Of a stretch of DNA of 46,354 nt, positions 1 through 8,466 are shown one piece after another; positions within the stretch are counted from its first letter, which is position 1; each line of letters begins with the position of its first letter. A model generated the notes under the pieces. That model did no database searches. It worked only from the letters and a program-made list of their open reading frames with translations, and was not told the DNA's origin. The position numbers and the translations under genes were made by a program. The stretch covers positions 34,593 to 80,946 of the forward strand of contig NZ_JQBP01000005.1 in the NCBI RefSeq assembly GCF_001438705.1. The letters are read 5' to 3'. The stretch is from Weissella kandleri (GTDB taxonomy: Bacteria; Bacillota; Bacilli; Lactobacillales; Lactobacillaceae).

Positions 1-36
1 CCAGGAATGGTAACAAAATTTATGGAGGTTAAGAAA

Positions 37-420
37 ATGAATAATATTAGTTTTCTTACGAAAGTATCACAAATTAAGGGAAAGCATAGTGAGGTGTGTG
101 CTTCTCTAACTTCAATGTTGGTTGGCTTAGCATATCCATTAGCTGCACATGCTGAATTATTGGATTCAGCTAAAAATAGTGGTTCTAAGATCTACACTCT
201 TTTTATGTCTTTTGCCCTAATTGTTGCAATGATCGCATTCTCGGTTGCCTGGATTAAACATGCAACTGGTAGCCGGAAAGGTGTACAAGAAGGTAATGAA
301 GGAATCGTTAAAGCCAGTTTAACAATTGGTGGAGTTATGCTAACCGGTATGATATTTGGATGGCTTTATGCAACATTTACAGCAGCTGGTGGTGGATTAG
401 GATTTGCCTGGCCATTCTAA
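37..420 (+). CDS. VirB2/TrbC-like small membrane protein (putative conjugative pilin-like subunit)
   Basis: The protein has 127 residues. The ATG at 37 is preferred over the ATG at 7 because a GGAGG lies 8 bases before it (24-28). Residues 1-40 hold a basic stretch and a hydrophobic segment ending in AHAE, which looks like a signal-peptidase site. Two further hydrophobic helices follow, separated by a short basic/polar loop (HATGSRKGVQEGNEG), and the protein ends in a Gly-rich, Phe-rich tail. Signal peptide, two helices and a charged loop is the layout of VirB2/TrbC pilins and the related CagC-type proteins of Gram-positive conjugation systems. The neighbouring coiled-coil protein starts 27 bases later and is probably co-transcribed. 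Function is inferred from topology only; another small secreted membrane protein is possible. The gene is AT-rich, like the island it sits in. Confidence 0.55.
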   Translation: MNNISFLTKVSQIKGKHSEVCASLTSMLVGLAYPLAAHAELLDSAKNSGSKIYTLFMSFALIVAMIAFSVAWIKHATGSRKGVQEGNEGIVKASLTIGGVMLTGMIFGWLYATFTAAGGGLGFAWPF

Positions 421-447
421 AGTAAATAATAAGGAGTAAAGGATTAT

Positions 448-2757
448 ATGTTTGGGAAAAAATTTAGGAAGAAGCCCGCCATTACTGAGCCATATTATGT
501 GGAAATTTTACCTGGTGAGTTAGATTTAAAGAACACACTCATAAAAGAAGCAATAGAATCAAGTGGTGAGTTAAAGGAACATTGGCCAAAAGCGACGCTA
601 GATGAATTAAATCAATTCACACAATCTCTAAAGCAAAATTACGTGGTAGCATCTGGTCAAAAGATAGTATTGGAACAATTTCGTTTTATGATAAACGATG
701 AAAATGATGGAACATATCCTGTTGGATTAACCTGGGAAAATCCAGTTATTGATTTGAATTTTGATAATTTTGTTGTTCAAACTGCTATGTCTACGTTTAA
801 TGATCGTGATACTCGTTTAAATGAACAGATTGAATATAGTGATATTAAGTCGGCAGTTAGTCAGTTAATTGATTATTCAATTAAACTTACCAAAATTGAA
901 CCAAAAGATTTACCTGTATTACCAACTAATGATCAATATAATAATGCTTTGAAAAATGATTCAGATTTACGTATTATTCCAGCAAAACTGATTCCTAAAA
1001 CTACGAGGATTAATAATGATCCCCATGTTAAGGAGCGTAACAAGCCATTACCACCGGTCAATAAAACTTCAGAACGACAAGTAAAATATGTTGAAAATAG
1101 GCAAAAAGAGTCTGTAAGTAAGAGGCCTGAAGGGAAAATTGATAATGTCAATAGGAAACATAATATAAATAATAATACAAATTATGTTGAAAAAAATGTT
1201 GTAAATCATGATTCACAAGATAATATAACTCATCATGTTAATGATGGTATCGAAAATATTATTAATAATATTTTTGCAAAGATCAGCCTAAAGGCGCCAC
1301 AATTTGATTCTTCAAATATTAAAACTAATGAATCTAAATCTACTGATAGCTCGTATGTAGAAGTGGAAATAACAAATAGAAAAAATGATGCAAATACATT
1401 TATGAATTCTATTGCATCAGAACTATTAGATGCAACAAAAAGTAAGGTATTAAGTGAAGAAGGTATACAGAAACTTTATCTAGATTATAAAAATAATGTA
1501 TCAAAATTAACTAGTTCGAACTGGCAAGATCCAGTTTTGAATGAGATTAAAATCAAAATTGAAAATAAGTATAAAGAATTAATTCAAACTGAGTTAGATT
1601 CTTTACAAAAGAAATATAAACAAGCGCTTTCTGCCGAGAACAGACGACATGAGGATGAGTTAAGCAAAATTGAATCTGAAAAGAATGCCAATGAACGGAG
1701 CACTGAGAATAGATTAAATAATGCAAAGGTGTCTGAAATTGGACAAGAGTCAAATAATGCGTTGTCAATAATGCGTCAAAAAATTGATATTTCATTAAAC
1801 AGTCTTGAAAAAAGTTTTGTTGATGAATTGGCAATTTATATTAATGCAAAGGCATATGAGTTAAATAAGGATAATTTAGAAACTCTGAATAATATATATG
1901 AAGAGCTTCAATCCCAATTAGAAGTCGACGAGGGTAAGTTATCTGAGGAATATGTCAAATCTCTTGCGGCAGAAACAAAATTAACTCAAGAACGCAATGC
2001 TCAAACGAATATAACTGAAATTCAAAATAAACTGTTGAATTTGCAAAAACAAAATACTTTGTTTGAACAAGCAGCAAATAAAGCAAAAGAAGAATTATCT
2101 GCAAAGAATCTTGAATTGCAAACTGTGAATTCAAGATTAGTTGCTACAAGTGAGGAAGCGGCACGTGCCAATGCTAGAGTAGCAGAGATTACTTCAGAGA
2201 AGAACCAAGCGTTTAATCAAACGATGATGGCCTCTGTGTTGACACAGCCAAAATCAAATGAAGTTGAAAAAACTAATTCAAGCTCATCTGGTTTTATTAA
2301 GGGAATATTAGTAAGTGTCTTGTTTTTTGTATTAGCTGGTGGAATTGCATTTACCGTATTTAAAGTGAATCAAGCAAATGTTCGAGCAGATCAAGCTACT
2401 GCGGCGGCAAATTCAACTCAGAAAAAATTGGAATCAAATAAAAGTATTAAGCAAACATCTGAATCAAAAGAAAGTAATGAAACACCTAAAACTGCTGATG
2501 ATTCTAAAGCTGATAACTACTTTAAGGATCTTGATTTATCAATTGGAATGAATAGTTTGGTTACATACGACAATTATTATAAAAATATGAATCTAAAAAC
2601 TAGTGAACGTGTACTTTCTGTTGGTAAATTACTGGTCGCAAATAATCGAATTTTAGATGCAATAAGCCTTGCAAAAGCAAATCTAGATCATAATCAAGAA
2701 TTACTGCAATACATTGCTAGTCAAACTGGTAGCAGCTATTCAAATGCGTCAGAGTAA
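448..2757 (+). CDS. large coiled-coil single-pass membrane protein, unknown function
   Basis: I do not recognise this 769-residue protein. Residues 1-160 form a compact mixed alpha/beta-like region. Residues 165-310 are low-complexity, polar and Asn/Lys-rich. Residues 325-595 are strongly helical and charged, with repeated Glu/Lys/Gln heptad-like patterns typical of a coiled coil. One transmembrane helix lies at about 616-638, followed by a polar linker and a small helical C-terminal domain (695-769) that resembles a TPR-like pair of helices. With no signal peptide, the long N-terminal part would be cytoplasmic and the C-terminal domain outside, or the reverse. An AAGGAG-type site (431-436) precedes the start. 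Placed between a VirB2-like protein and a sortase, it is plausibly a structural part of a conjugation or surface-assembly machine, but that is inference. Confidence 0.6.
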   Translation: MFGKKFRKKPAITEPYYVEILPGELDLKNTLIKEAIESSGELKEHWPKATLDELNQFTQSLKQNYVVASGQKIVLEQFRFMINDENDGTYPVGLTWENPVIDLNFDNFVVQTAMSTFNDRDTRLNEQIEYSDIKSAVSQLIDYSIKLTKIEPKDLPVLPTNDQYNNALKNDSDLRIIPAKLIPKTTRINNDPHVKERNKPLPPVNKTSERQVKYVENRQKESVSKRPEGKIDNVNRKHNINNNTNYVEKNVVNHDSQDNITHHVNDGIENIINNIFAKISLKAPQFDSSNIKTNESKSTDSSYVEVEITNRKNDANTFMNSIASELLDATKSKVLSEEGIQKLYLDYKNNVSKLTSSNWQDPVLNEIKIKIENKYKELIQTELDSLQKKYKQALSAENRRHEDELSKIESEKNANERSTENRLNNAKVSEIGQESNNALSIMRQKIDISLNSLEKSFVDELAIYINAKAYELNKDNLETLNNIYEELQSQLEVDEGKLSEEYVKSLAAETKLTQERNAQTNITEIQNKLLNLQKQNTLFEQAANKAKEELSAKNLELQTVNSRLVATSEEAARANARVAEITSEKNQAFNQTMMASVLTQPKSNEVEKTNSSSSGFIKGILVSVLFFVLAGGIAFTVFKVNQANVRADQATAAANSTQKKLESNKSIKQTSESKESNETPKTADDSKADNYFKDLDLSIGMNSLVTYDNYYKNMNLKTSERVLSVGKLLVANNRILDAISLAKANLDHNQELLQYIASQTGSSYSNASE

Positions 2758-2772
2758 AGGGAGTATTATAAG

Positions 2773-3648
2773 ATGGCTTTAAATATTGAACAAAAAAGTG
2801 CTTCTAATATCCAAAATATTAATAAACCAAGAAAAAAGAATTGGTTAATTTTAGTAATTGTATTATTCGCATTTATTGGTGGTGTTTTATTGAAAACTCA
2901 TTTGGATAATCAAATGTTGCCGAAATTAGCCAGAGAATATCAAAGTCAAGAATTTAAGGGACCAGTAAAAATAAAATCAGAATCGAAGGTATATAGTTCT
3001 GGATCTAACATACCAAACGGCTATCAGTTGAAGAAATATCATAATTCATCTGGAAGATTGGATCATCGTGGTTATATTGCAGTGCCAAAACAAACAGGAG
3101 TAACTATTCCTATTAGATCAATGCAAATAAATGAAGGTTCTTCAAATGATAATCTTCAAAATAAAGCAATGAGTTATGGTGCTGTGACGGGAAAAGCTAA
3201 TCAGGTTATGGGAGAAATGGGGAATTTTGGAGTCGAAGCTCACACATTTCCTGATGGCCGAACATTTTTTAGCCCGATGCAACATGGGATAGATGTTAAT
3301 AAAAAGCCACTGGTCTACATTACAGATGGTAAAAAATTGTATATCTATCAGTTAAATGCGCAAAAAGATAGCTCAGGTAAAGATTCGATTGATCCATTAA
3401 AGAGCTATGACAATCCTACCAAAATTCCAGGAGAGCGTATTATTCATCAGATTCATGGCAATGTCATGAGTGATGAGGCAGCTGATGGGCTAGCAATGCT
3501 GACAATGTCTACTTGTGATGAACGTGATGAGCAAAAATTTAATTTAAGCCCTGTAAATCGAATTGTTATGACTGGATTGTTAGTTGAAACTAAACCATTT
3601 AATAGCGCAAATGAATCAGAAAAGTTATTGTTTCCACAACTTAACTAA
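2773..3648 (+). CDS. sortase (transpeptidase), class A-like
   Basis: This 291-residue protein has a basic N-terminus followed by one transmembrane anchor (about 24-40) and an extracellular sortase domain. The catalytic triad is readable: His157 in VEAHTF, Cys248 in LTMSTCDE (the TLxTC signature) and Arg263 in NRIVMTG. The strand KKLYIYQLN at about 187-195 matches the usual sortase core. Sortases cut LPXTG-like signals and join surface proteins to the peptidoglycan or to pilins. The gene starts 15 bases after the coiled-coil gene, so it is likely in the same operon. The surface protein that follows ends in LSHTG and is the obvious candidate substrate. It lies outside any housekeeping context and so is probably a dedicated, accessory sortase. 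The enzyme family is clear; the subclass is less so. Confidence 0.88.
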   Translation: MALNIEQKSASNIQNINKPRKKNWLILVIVLFAFIGGVLLKTHLDNQMLPKLAREYQSQEFKGPVKIKSESKVYSSGSNIPNGYQLKKYHNSSGRLDHRGYIAVPKQTGVTIPIRSMQINEGSSNDNLQNKAMSYGAVTGKANQVMGEMGNFGVEAHTFPDGRTFFSPMQHGIDVNKKPLVYITDGKKLYIYQLNAQKDSSGKDSIDPLKSYDNPTKIPGERIIHQIHGNVMSDEAADGLAMLTMSTCDERDEQKFNLSPVNRIVMTGLLVETKPFNSANESEKLLFPQLN

Positions 3649-3672
3649 CAGCTTATTTTTAGGGATAGGGGT

Positions 3673-3771
3673 ATGAATGAGAGGGATAAACATGTATTAG
3701 CTTTTGAAATTATTATGTTGTTTATATATGTAATTATTTTGATTTTTATGCTAACGCATAGTGATATTTAG
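3673..3771 (+). CDS. 32-residue single-pass membrane micro-protein
   Basis: The small ORF reads MNERDKHVLAFEIIMLFIYV and continues hydrophobic before ending in HSDI. A charged N-terminus of 8 residues is followed by a hydrophobic helix of about 20 residues. A purine-rich AGGGATAGGGG lies just before the ATG. It fills the gap between the sortase and the surface-protein gene in the same direction. No homologue is recognised. Small membrane proteins of this shape often modulate larger membrane partners, but a chance ORF is possible in such AT-rich DNA. Confidence 0.4.
   Translation: MNERDKHVLAFEIIMLFIYVIILIFMLTHSDI
3739..3767 (+). promoter_or_regulatory. possible promoter of the surface-protein gene, with small inverted repeat
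   Basis: TTGATT (3739-3744), a 17-base spacer and TGATAT (3762-3767) form a weak sigma-A-like promoter. The spacer contains the inverted repeat TATGC-N4-GCATA, which could be an operator. The promoter would lie inside the 32-residue ORF. Confidence 0.25.
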
Positions 3772-3812
3772 ATGTTAATTTACTTTGGAATAAAGAATAA
3801 AGGAATGAAATT

Positions 3813-6755
3813 ATGAAAATTAAAAGTAGTATTTTATTAGTGCCAACAGTTTTAGGAGCAATGAATGTAGCTCCAATTGTGGGTCACGCCGATGATAAAG
3901 ATATTGATAAAACAACCATGCAACAGGAACAAGGTCAAAGCATGAGCGACTTACAATCTAAATTGACCCAATCGATTCGCCCAAGTGCAACAACGGGGTC
4001 GACTTATACGGCAGATAAAGATACAAGCCATGCCAAAATTATTGGAACACCAGTATTGACAAGTGATACTGGACAAAAGGTAGGCTCGACTTATACTACA
4101 GACAATACAGCATTCGATTTAGGTATTGAATTCAATTATGAATTCAATAATTTAAAAGAGGGTGATACAATTATCATTCCTTATACAACCGATTTTCCTT
4201 CGGTTTCTACTGGGAATAATCATTTGTTTGCTCAAAATAATGTTACAAAGGGAGCGATTAAGGGAGCGGGATCTGATGACCGAGGAATGATTTTCAAAGT
4301 GGTGAAAGATGCTCCAGGGCAGTCAACAGGTACGATTAAGTTGGGCGCACGAATTGGAAATGCGCGAGCAGTCTTTCCGTTAAAGATGAATGCCGATGGC
4401 AACAGCATGTCTTATCAATCGATTCATCTTAAATATAACGGTAAGTTAGTGTCTACTGTGAATACGACTGCCAAAGATACAACAGGAAATATGTTTTATG
4501 CGAACGGCTATAAGACGTCTTCACCAGTAACTGGTGTTGGTAATCAAGTCGGAATTGGTAACTTGGTTGCTTATGATTCATATACGACAGGTAAGCATTT
4601 ACCTACAACGCCAATGTATCAAACTGCTGAAGCCACAGTTAAGAATGATACGTTCATTGGAACTACCAATGGAACTTTCAATGTTTGGTTCTACGCATAC
4701 AACAAAGAAGCCAATAAGGTATTCACAGTAGCTAATTTCTCCAATAATGGTAAAACTTATGCAGGAATCCATCGAGTAAGCGATGCATACAAGCAAGGAA
4801 TTAAGTATTTAGATTTGCCAGCTGGATTAACATTAGACCAGGTAAAAGCTGAAGCAGCTAAATATACTGGTGTCGTTAACGCCAAGTCTATTTCTAAAGA
4901 TGGTCATAAGTTGACGACAGTTCTTTATATTTCTAATCCGGCTAAATATGCTCCAAAATTGAAAGATACTCAATTGTATCAAGAGTTGGGTGCTACAAGT
5001 GGAGTTGATTTCTTTGAAAAAGCAGCTGGTATTAAGTACACAGGTGATGCCGCAACTAAAGTCAATGACATGATGGATAAATACGCCGGAAACGTTTCAG
5101 ATTACATGTATGGGACATTGGCTAACGGTGCAATCGATCATGATGTCGATACCGTTACGTCAATCACTACCCCTGAAGGTACGACTACGGAAAGCAATAC
5201 AACGCACATCAATTCGAGTTCAATGATGTCGCAAGGACAGTCACAAGTCCAAGCTCAGTATGTTGATAAGAATGGTAAGGATATTGCTGCTGCTGGCGAT
5301 CCAGTCATTGGTTGGCCCAATGGTTCTAAAAATAACCCAACAGGAGCAAATAAAGCCACAGTGCAGTCTAAAGTTATCAAGGGTAATGTATTAACCAGTA
5401 AGCCAACTGGAGCTAAGACAACGGCCCCATACGCCGTGACAGCTGATTTTCCGGCCGAAGGACAGACGACACTTGAAAAGTATGTCTATACTCCAATTGC
5501 GAAGTTTGTGACAGATGAAGCGAGTGCTAAGGATAAGATGCCAGGATACGTAAACGACGATAAAGATGCGGCTAAGATTAAGCAATCTTATACAATTCCA
5601 TATGTGAAGGGTAAGAAAGCCCAGGGCCCTGATGGTAAAGATTTGAAGCTGGTTAATGCCAATGATCGGACGAAGGGTTATGTGGCACCAGCTGTCAAGG
5701 ACGCAACAAAAGACACTAAGATTTCTTATGTGGCTGATGAAGTTAAAATGACAGTCAATTATATTGATAAAGTTGAAGATAATAAAGTAGTAGCCACTGA
5801 CGTAGAAAATGCGATTAATGGTGAAGCTTCTACTTACTCAACTGATAAAGAGATTAAGGCCTTAGCGGCTAAAGGATATGGACTGAATAAAGATAATTAT
5901 CCAAAGGGACATATTCATAATGGAAATGAAACATTTACTGTTATTGTTGATCATACGTCAACTAAACACAGACCTGAGGATCCAAAGGGTATGGATCCTG
6001 ATAAGTTAATCAAGAGCGTTACTGAGACCGTTAATTATTGGAAACAAACTTCAGATATTCAAAATAAGAATAATGATACTGCCTCAGCAGATAAGTCATC
6101 AGAGGATAAATCGGCTCAATCAACAGTAAGTGACGGTGTTTCAGGTAAAACCGATACTTCAGATGACAAGAAGCATGAAGGGCTAGAGAAGATTAAAGGT
6201 AAAGAATTTGATTCAAAAGTTCAACATGCCAATTTTACCAAAACAATTGTAACGGATAATGTTACTAATAAGGTTATTAATGAAACTGCATGGACTTCAA
6301 AGAACAATAATTTTAATGCGGTAGAGAGTCCAAAGTTAGATGGTTATACAGCTGATCAATTAAAAGTAGCTGAAGTTAAGGATGTTAAGCCGACTGATAA
6401 AAACATTGATAAAGATGTCATTTACAAAGCTGGTGAGCAAAAAGGTAAAGTAACATATATTGATGATAGTGAATCAGATGCTTCAAAGAAGATAATTAAA
6501 GAAGATGGTTTAACAGGTAAGAGTGACCAAAAGTTAGATTATTCAACTAAGGAATCAATCGACAAAATAGAAGCTGATGGTTACAAGTTGAAAGAAGATA
6601 AATTTCCAAAGGGCGGGGTAACTCTTGATCATGATGATAAGACTGATCAAAATTACGAAGTTCACTTTGATAAGACTGAGAAGGAGCTATCACACACTGG
6701 ATCGACAAATATTGTTGGTCAGGTAATTAATAAGATTGTAAATATTTTCAAATAA
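3813..6755 (+). CDS. secreted surface adhesin-like protein with MucBP-type repeats and LSHTG end
   Basis: The protein has 980 residues, with AAAGGA before the start. Residues 1-26 form a signal peptide with cleavage expected after GHA; there is no YSIRK motif. Residues 60-420 form a beta-rich, Thr/Ser/Gly-rich domain resembling the Ig-like N-terminal regions of Gram-positive adhesins. Beta-rich modules start near 479 (VQAQYVDKNGKDI), 648 (VNYIDKVEDNK) and 877 (KVTYIDDSESD). The last two share the pattern of a beta pair, a GYxLxxDxxPKG motif and a closing strand, as in MucBP/Mub-B2 domains that bind mucin-like glycans. A linker rich in Ser/Asp/Lys sits near 745-790. The C-terminus carries LSHTG (959-963) followed by only 17 residues, hydrophobic-amphipathic and ending in Lys. 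This is a degenerate or shortened sorting signal. The upstream sortase is the likely processing enzyme (inference). Confidence 0.75.
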   Translation: MKIKSSILLVPTVLGAMNVAPIVGHADDKDIDKTTMQQEQGQSMSDLQSKLTQSIRPSATTGSTYTADKDTSHAKIIGTPVLTSDTGQKVGSTYTTDNTAFDLGIEFNYEFNNLKEGDTIIIPYTTDFPSVSTGNNHLFAQNNVTKGAIKGAGSDDRGMIFKVVKDAPGQSTGTIKLGARIGNARAVFPLKMNADGNSMSYQSIHLKYNGKLVSTVNTTAKDTTGNMFYANGYKTSSPVTGVGNQVGIGNLVAYDSYTTGKHLPTTPMYQTAEATVKNDTFIGTTNGTFNVWFYAYNKEANKVFTVANFSNNGKTYAGIHRVSDAYKQGIKYLDLPAGLTLDQVKAEAAKYTGVVNAKSISKDGHKLTTVLYISNPAKYAPKLKDTQLYQELGATSGVDFFEKAAGIKYTGDAATKVNDMMDKYAGNVSDYMYGTLANGAIDHDVDTVTSITTPEGTTTESNTTHINSSSMMSQGQSQVQAQYVDKNGKDIAAAGDPVIGWPNGSKNNPTGANKATVQSKVIKGNVLTSKPTGAKTTAPYAVTADFPAEGQTTLEKYVYTPIAKFVTDEASAKDKMPGYVNDDKDAAKIKQSYTIPYVKGKKAQGPDGKDLKLVNANDRTKGYVAPAVKDATKDTKISYVADEVKMTVNYIDKVEDNKVVATDVENAINGEASTYSTDKEIKALAAKGYGLNKDNYPKGHIHNGNETFTVIVDHTSTKHRPEDPKGMDPDKLIKSVTETVNYWKQTSDIQNKNNDTASADKSSEDKSAQSTVSDGVSGKTDTSDDKKHEGLEKIKGKEFDSKVQHANFTKTIVTDNVTNKVINETAWTSKNNNFNAVESPKLDGYTADQLKVAEVKDVKPTDKNIDKDVIYKAGEQKGKVTYIDDSESDASKKIIKEDGLTGKSDQKLDYSTKESIDKIEADGYKLKEDKFPKGGVTLDHDDKTDQNYEVHFDKTEKELSHTGSTNIVGQVINKIVNIFK

Positions 6756-6771
6756 AGTAGTTAAATAAAAG

Positions 6772-6802
6772 AAAAGGATGTGACTTTAGTACATCCTTTT
6801 TT
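6772..6802 (+). terminator. rho-independent terminator after the surface-protein gene
   Basis: AAAAGGATGT (6772-6781) pairs perfectly with ACATCCTTTT (6791-6800) around a 9-base loop, followed by further T residues. It closes the surface-protein transcription unit. Confidence 0.85.
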
Positions 6803-6969
6803 CTGTTGTTACAAAAAAATCGAATAAAATGACAATAGCTTTGTTAAGGTTTATTCCTGATTAGGAAAAACATTAAATCTAGAAACAATGATTTGAATCA
6901 CACAATATTGAAATAAAATAGATTGTTTTAATTATTATTGTTTAATATGGCACAATGTATTAGAAGGTA

Positions 6970-7090
6970 ATGTCGGATTTAAACTTTGGACTTAGATTCC
7001 GTCGGTGAAAATGACTACTTCACAGAAAAATCGTTCGTAGTGAGTTGGACTTTGAATCCGTGCATGGAAAATTGAAATTCTGTGAAAACC
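6970..7090 (+). ncRNA. candidate bridge (seeker) RNA of the IS110 element
   Basis: A motif occurs twice in direct orientation: TTGGACTTAGATTCCGT from 6986 and TTGGACTTTGAATCCGT from 7045. The similarity continues into a GGTGAAAATGA/TGGAAAATTGA tail. Each copy can form a small GGA-TCC hairpin. TTCACAGAA (7019-7027) is perfectly complementary to TTCTGTGAA (7078-7086), so the second copy sits in a 50-base loop closed by a 9-bp stem. A competing hairpin GTGAA/TTCAC lies at 7005-7023. IS110 elements are known to encode such a two-loop RNA in the non-coding end upstream of the transposase, where it pairs with target and donor DNA. The RNA ends are approximate. Confidence 0.65.
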
Positions 7091-7120
7091 TCAATAAATT
7101 ATATAAGGAGATTGTATTAA

Positions 7121-8317
7121 ATGCGTAAAGTTGTTGGAGTTGATGTGAGTAAAGCAAAATTAAATTTTTGTATTTTAAACGATACGTTTGAAATCGAAAG
7201 AGAAGGTGTTGTTGAAAATAACTTACTTGGATTCGAAAAATTAACTGCTTTATTAGAGTCTAGTAAAGTTGAAGTAGAGATAATTTTCGAACCTACTGGT
7301 GTGTACTCACAAAAGCTTCAATATTATTTACATCTGAACGATTTTAAATATGTGATAATTAATCCACTTTTGGCTAAAAAGGAAATGGATACTTTACGTA
7401 AAACTAAGAATGATAGATTAGACGCAAAGAAGCTTGCTATTGTGCAAGTAAAAAATAAATATGACTTTACTGTCATGAATAAATTAATATATTCTGAGTT
7501 ACGTTATGCTCATCGTTACTATCAAGTTATAAGTCAAGATCATATAAATGCCAAAAATAGATTACATAGATCTTTACAGCTTACTTTTTCAGATGTTGAA
7601 AAACTGTATTCTAGTAACAAAACTGACGTATTCTACAATATAGTTAAAATAATTCCACACGCAGGTATAATCGCTGGGAAAAATACTGATGAAGTTTTCG
7701 CAATATTAGGTGGATTATTATCAAAAAGCAAAAAAAGTCATATTAAAAGAGTTAATCGATTAATTGAACTAGCGAATATTACAGCAGTTGCCGTACCTGT
7801 AGAGTCTGTTATGAATGATCAAGTTTCTCATTGGGCTAGTGAAGTACTTAGGTTACAATTACTAAAAGATAGAATTATTGAAGATATGGTAAAGAAAGCA
7901 GCTAAATTAGAAGAATTCGAAAAACTTTGTTCACTTCCAGGGTTTGCTGAAGTAAGTGTAGTTGGACTTATTGCAGAACTTGGCGATATTAGAAGGTTTA
8001 AAACTTCTCAAAAATTAAATGCATATGTCGGATTGGATATAAGTTTTTATGATTCTGGACAATTTAAATCTAAAGGCAGGATAACCAAAAGAGGTAATCC
8101 TATTGCGAGACGTATCCTATATTTAGATACTTTAAATATGATTAAAACAGCTAAAAGAACTCATGAAGATAATCCGGTAGCTAGATGGTATGAGCATAGA
8201 TCGAAGAATGAATTAAATGGGAAAAAGAAAATTTTGATGGGCGCTACAGATAGGATGTTGAGACTCGTTCATAAATTAGTAACAACAGATGCTACTTATA
8301 CGTATAGTAATGATTAA
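7121..8317 (+). CDS. IS110-family transposase/recombinase (DEDD and serine)
   Basis: This 398-residue protein has an N-terminal RuvC-like DEDD domain: Asp8 in GVDVSKAKL, Glu in FEPTGVYSQ, and the Asp pair in KNDRLDAKKLA. The C-terminal Tnp_20-type domain has the LPGFAEVSVVGLIAELGDI helix-hairpin segment, then YVGLD and the SGQFKSKGRITKRGN block that carries the catalytic serine of this family. Length and motif order match intact IS110 transposases, with no frameshift or stop, so the enzyme is probably active. AAGGAG (7105-7110) precedes the ATG by 10 bases. It would act with the RNA encoded just upstream to recombine the circular element with target DNA. It may have brought in, or inserted next to, the AT-rich island on its left. 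Confidence 0.93.
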   Translation: MRKVVGVDVSKAKLNFCILNDTFEIEREGVVENNLLGFEKLTALLESSKVEVEIIFEPTGVYSQKLQYYLHLNDFKYVIINPLLAKKEMDTLRKTKNDRLDAKKLAIVQVKNKYDFTVMNKLIYSELRYAHRYYQVISQDHINAKNRLHRSLQLTFSDVEKLYSSNKTDVFYNIVKIIPHAGIIAGKNTDEVFAILGGLLSKSKKSHIKRVNRLIELANITAVAVPVESVMNDQVSHWASEVLRLQLLKDRIIEDMVKKAAKLEEFEKLCSLPGFAEVSVVGLIAELGDIRRFKTSQKLNAYVGLDISFYDSGQFKSKGRITKRGNPIARRILYLDTLNMIKTAKRTHEDNPVARWYEHRSKNELNGKKKILMGATDRMLRLVHKLVTTDATYTYSND

Positions 8318-8347
8318 ATAAAAATAGATAATCTATATTTAAAAAAT

Positions 8348-8370
8348 CTCATTTTTAATGAGGTTTATTT
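8348..8370 (+). terminator. weak terminator-like hairpin after the transposase
   Basis: CTCATT-TTT-AATGAG is a perfect short hairpin followed by GTTTATTT. The stem is AT-rich and only 6 bp, so termination would be partial. It may also be part of the right end of the element. Confidence 0.4.
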
Positions 8371-8466
8371 AAGCGTACATAAAAATGTAAGTTAATTGAA
8401 AATGTCCCTTGACATGTAGCGGAAAAGTTTTATTAGCACAATTTGAAATTCAAAGGTTGAATTGGA

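Larger units (their letters stand above)
6900..8390 (+). mobile_element. IS110-family insertion sequence (approximate limits)
   Basis: The element is defined by the IS110-type transposase at 7121-8317 and the structured non-coding stretch before it. IS110 elements lack clear terminal inverted repeats and usually make no target duplication, so I cannot fix the ends by eye. The left end must lie between the terminator ending near 6802 and the structured RNA starting near 6970. The right end must lie between 8318 and about 8400, where sequence resembling a second chromosomal site begins. A long 5' and a short 3' non-coding part fit the IS110 group rather than the IS1111 group. Confidence 0.7.

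Noticed and set aside
6803-6960. Terminal inverted repeats of the insertion sequence
   Set aside because: No convincing inverted match to 8318-8400 could be found, as expected for IS110, so exact ends were not assigned.
8397-8466. ComX/cin-box competence promoter before comFC
   Set aside because: No TACGAATA-like box is present; only the TTGAC-GTAGCG block is found.
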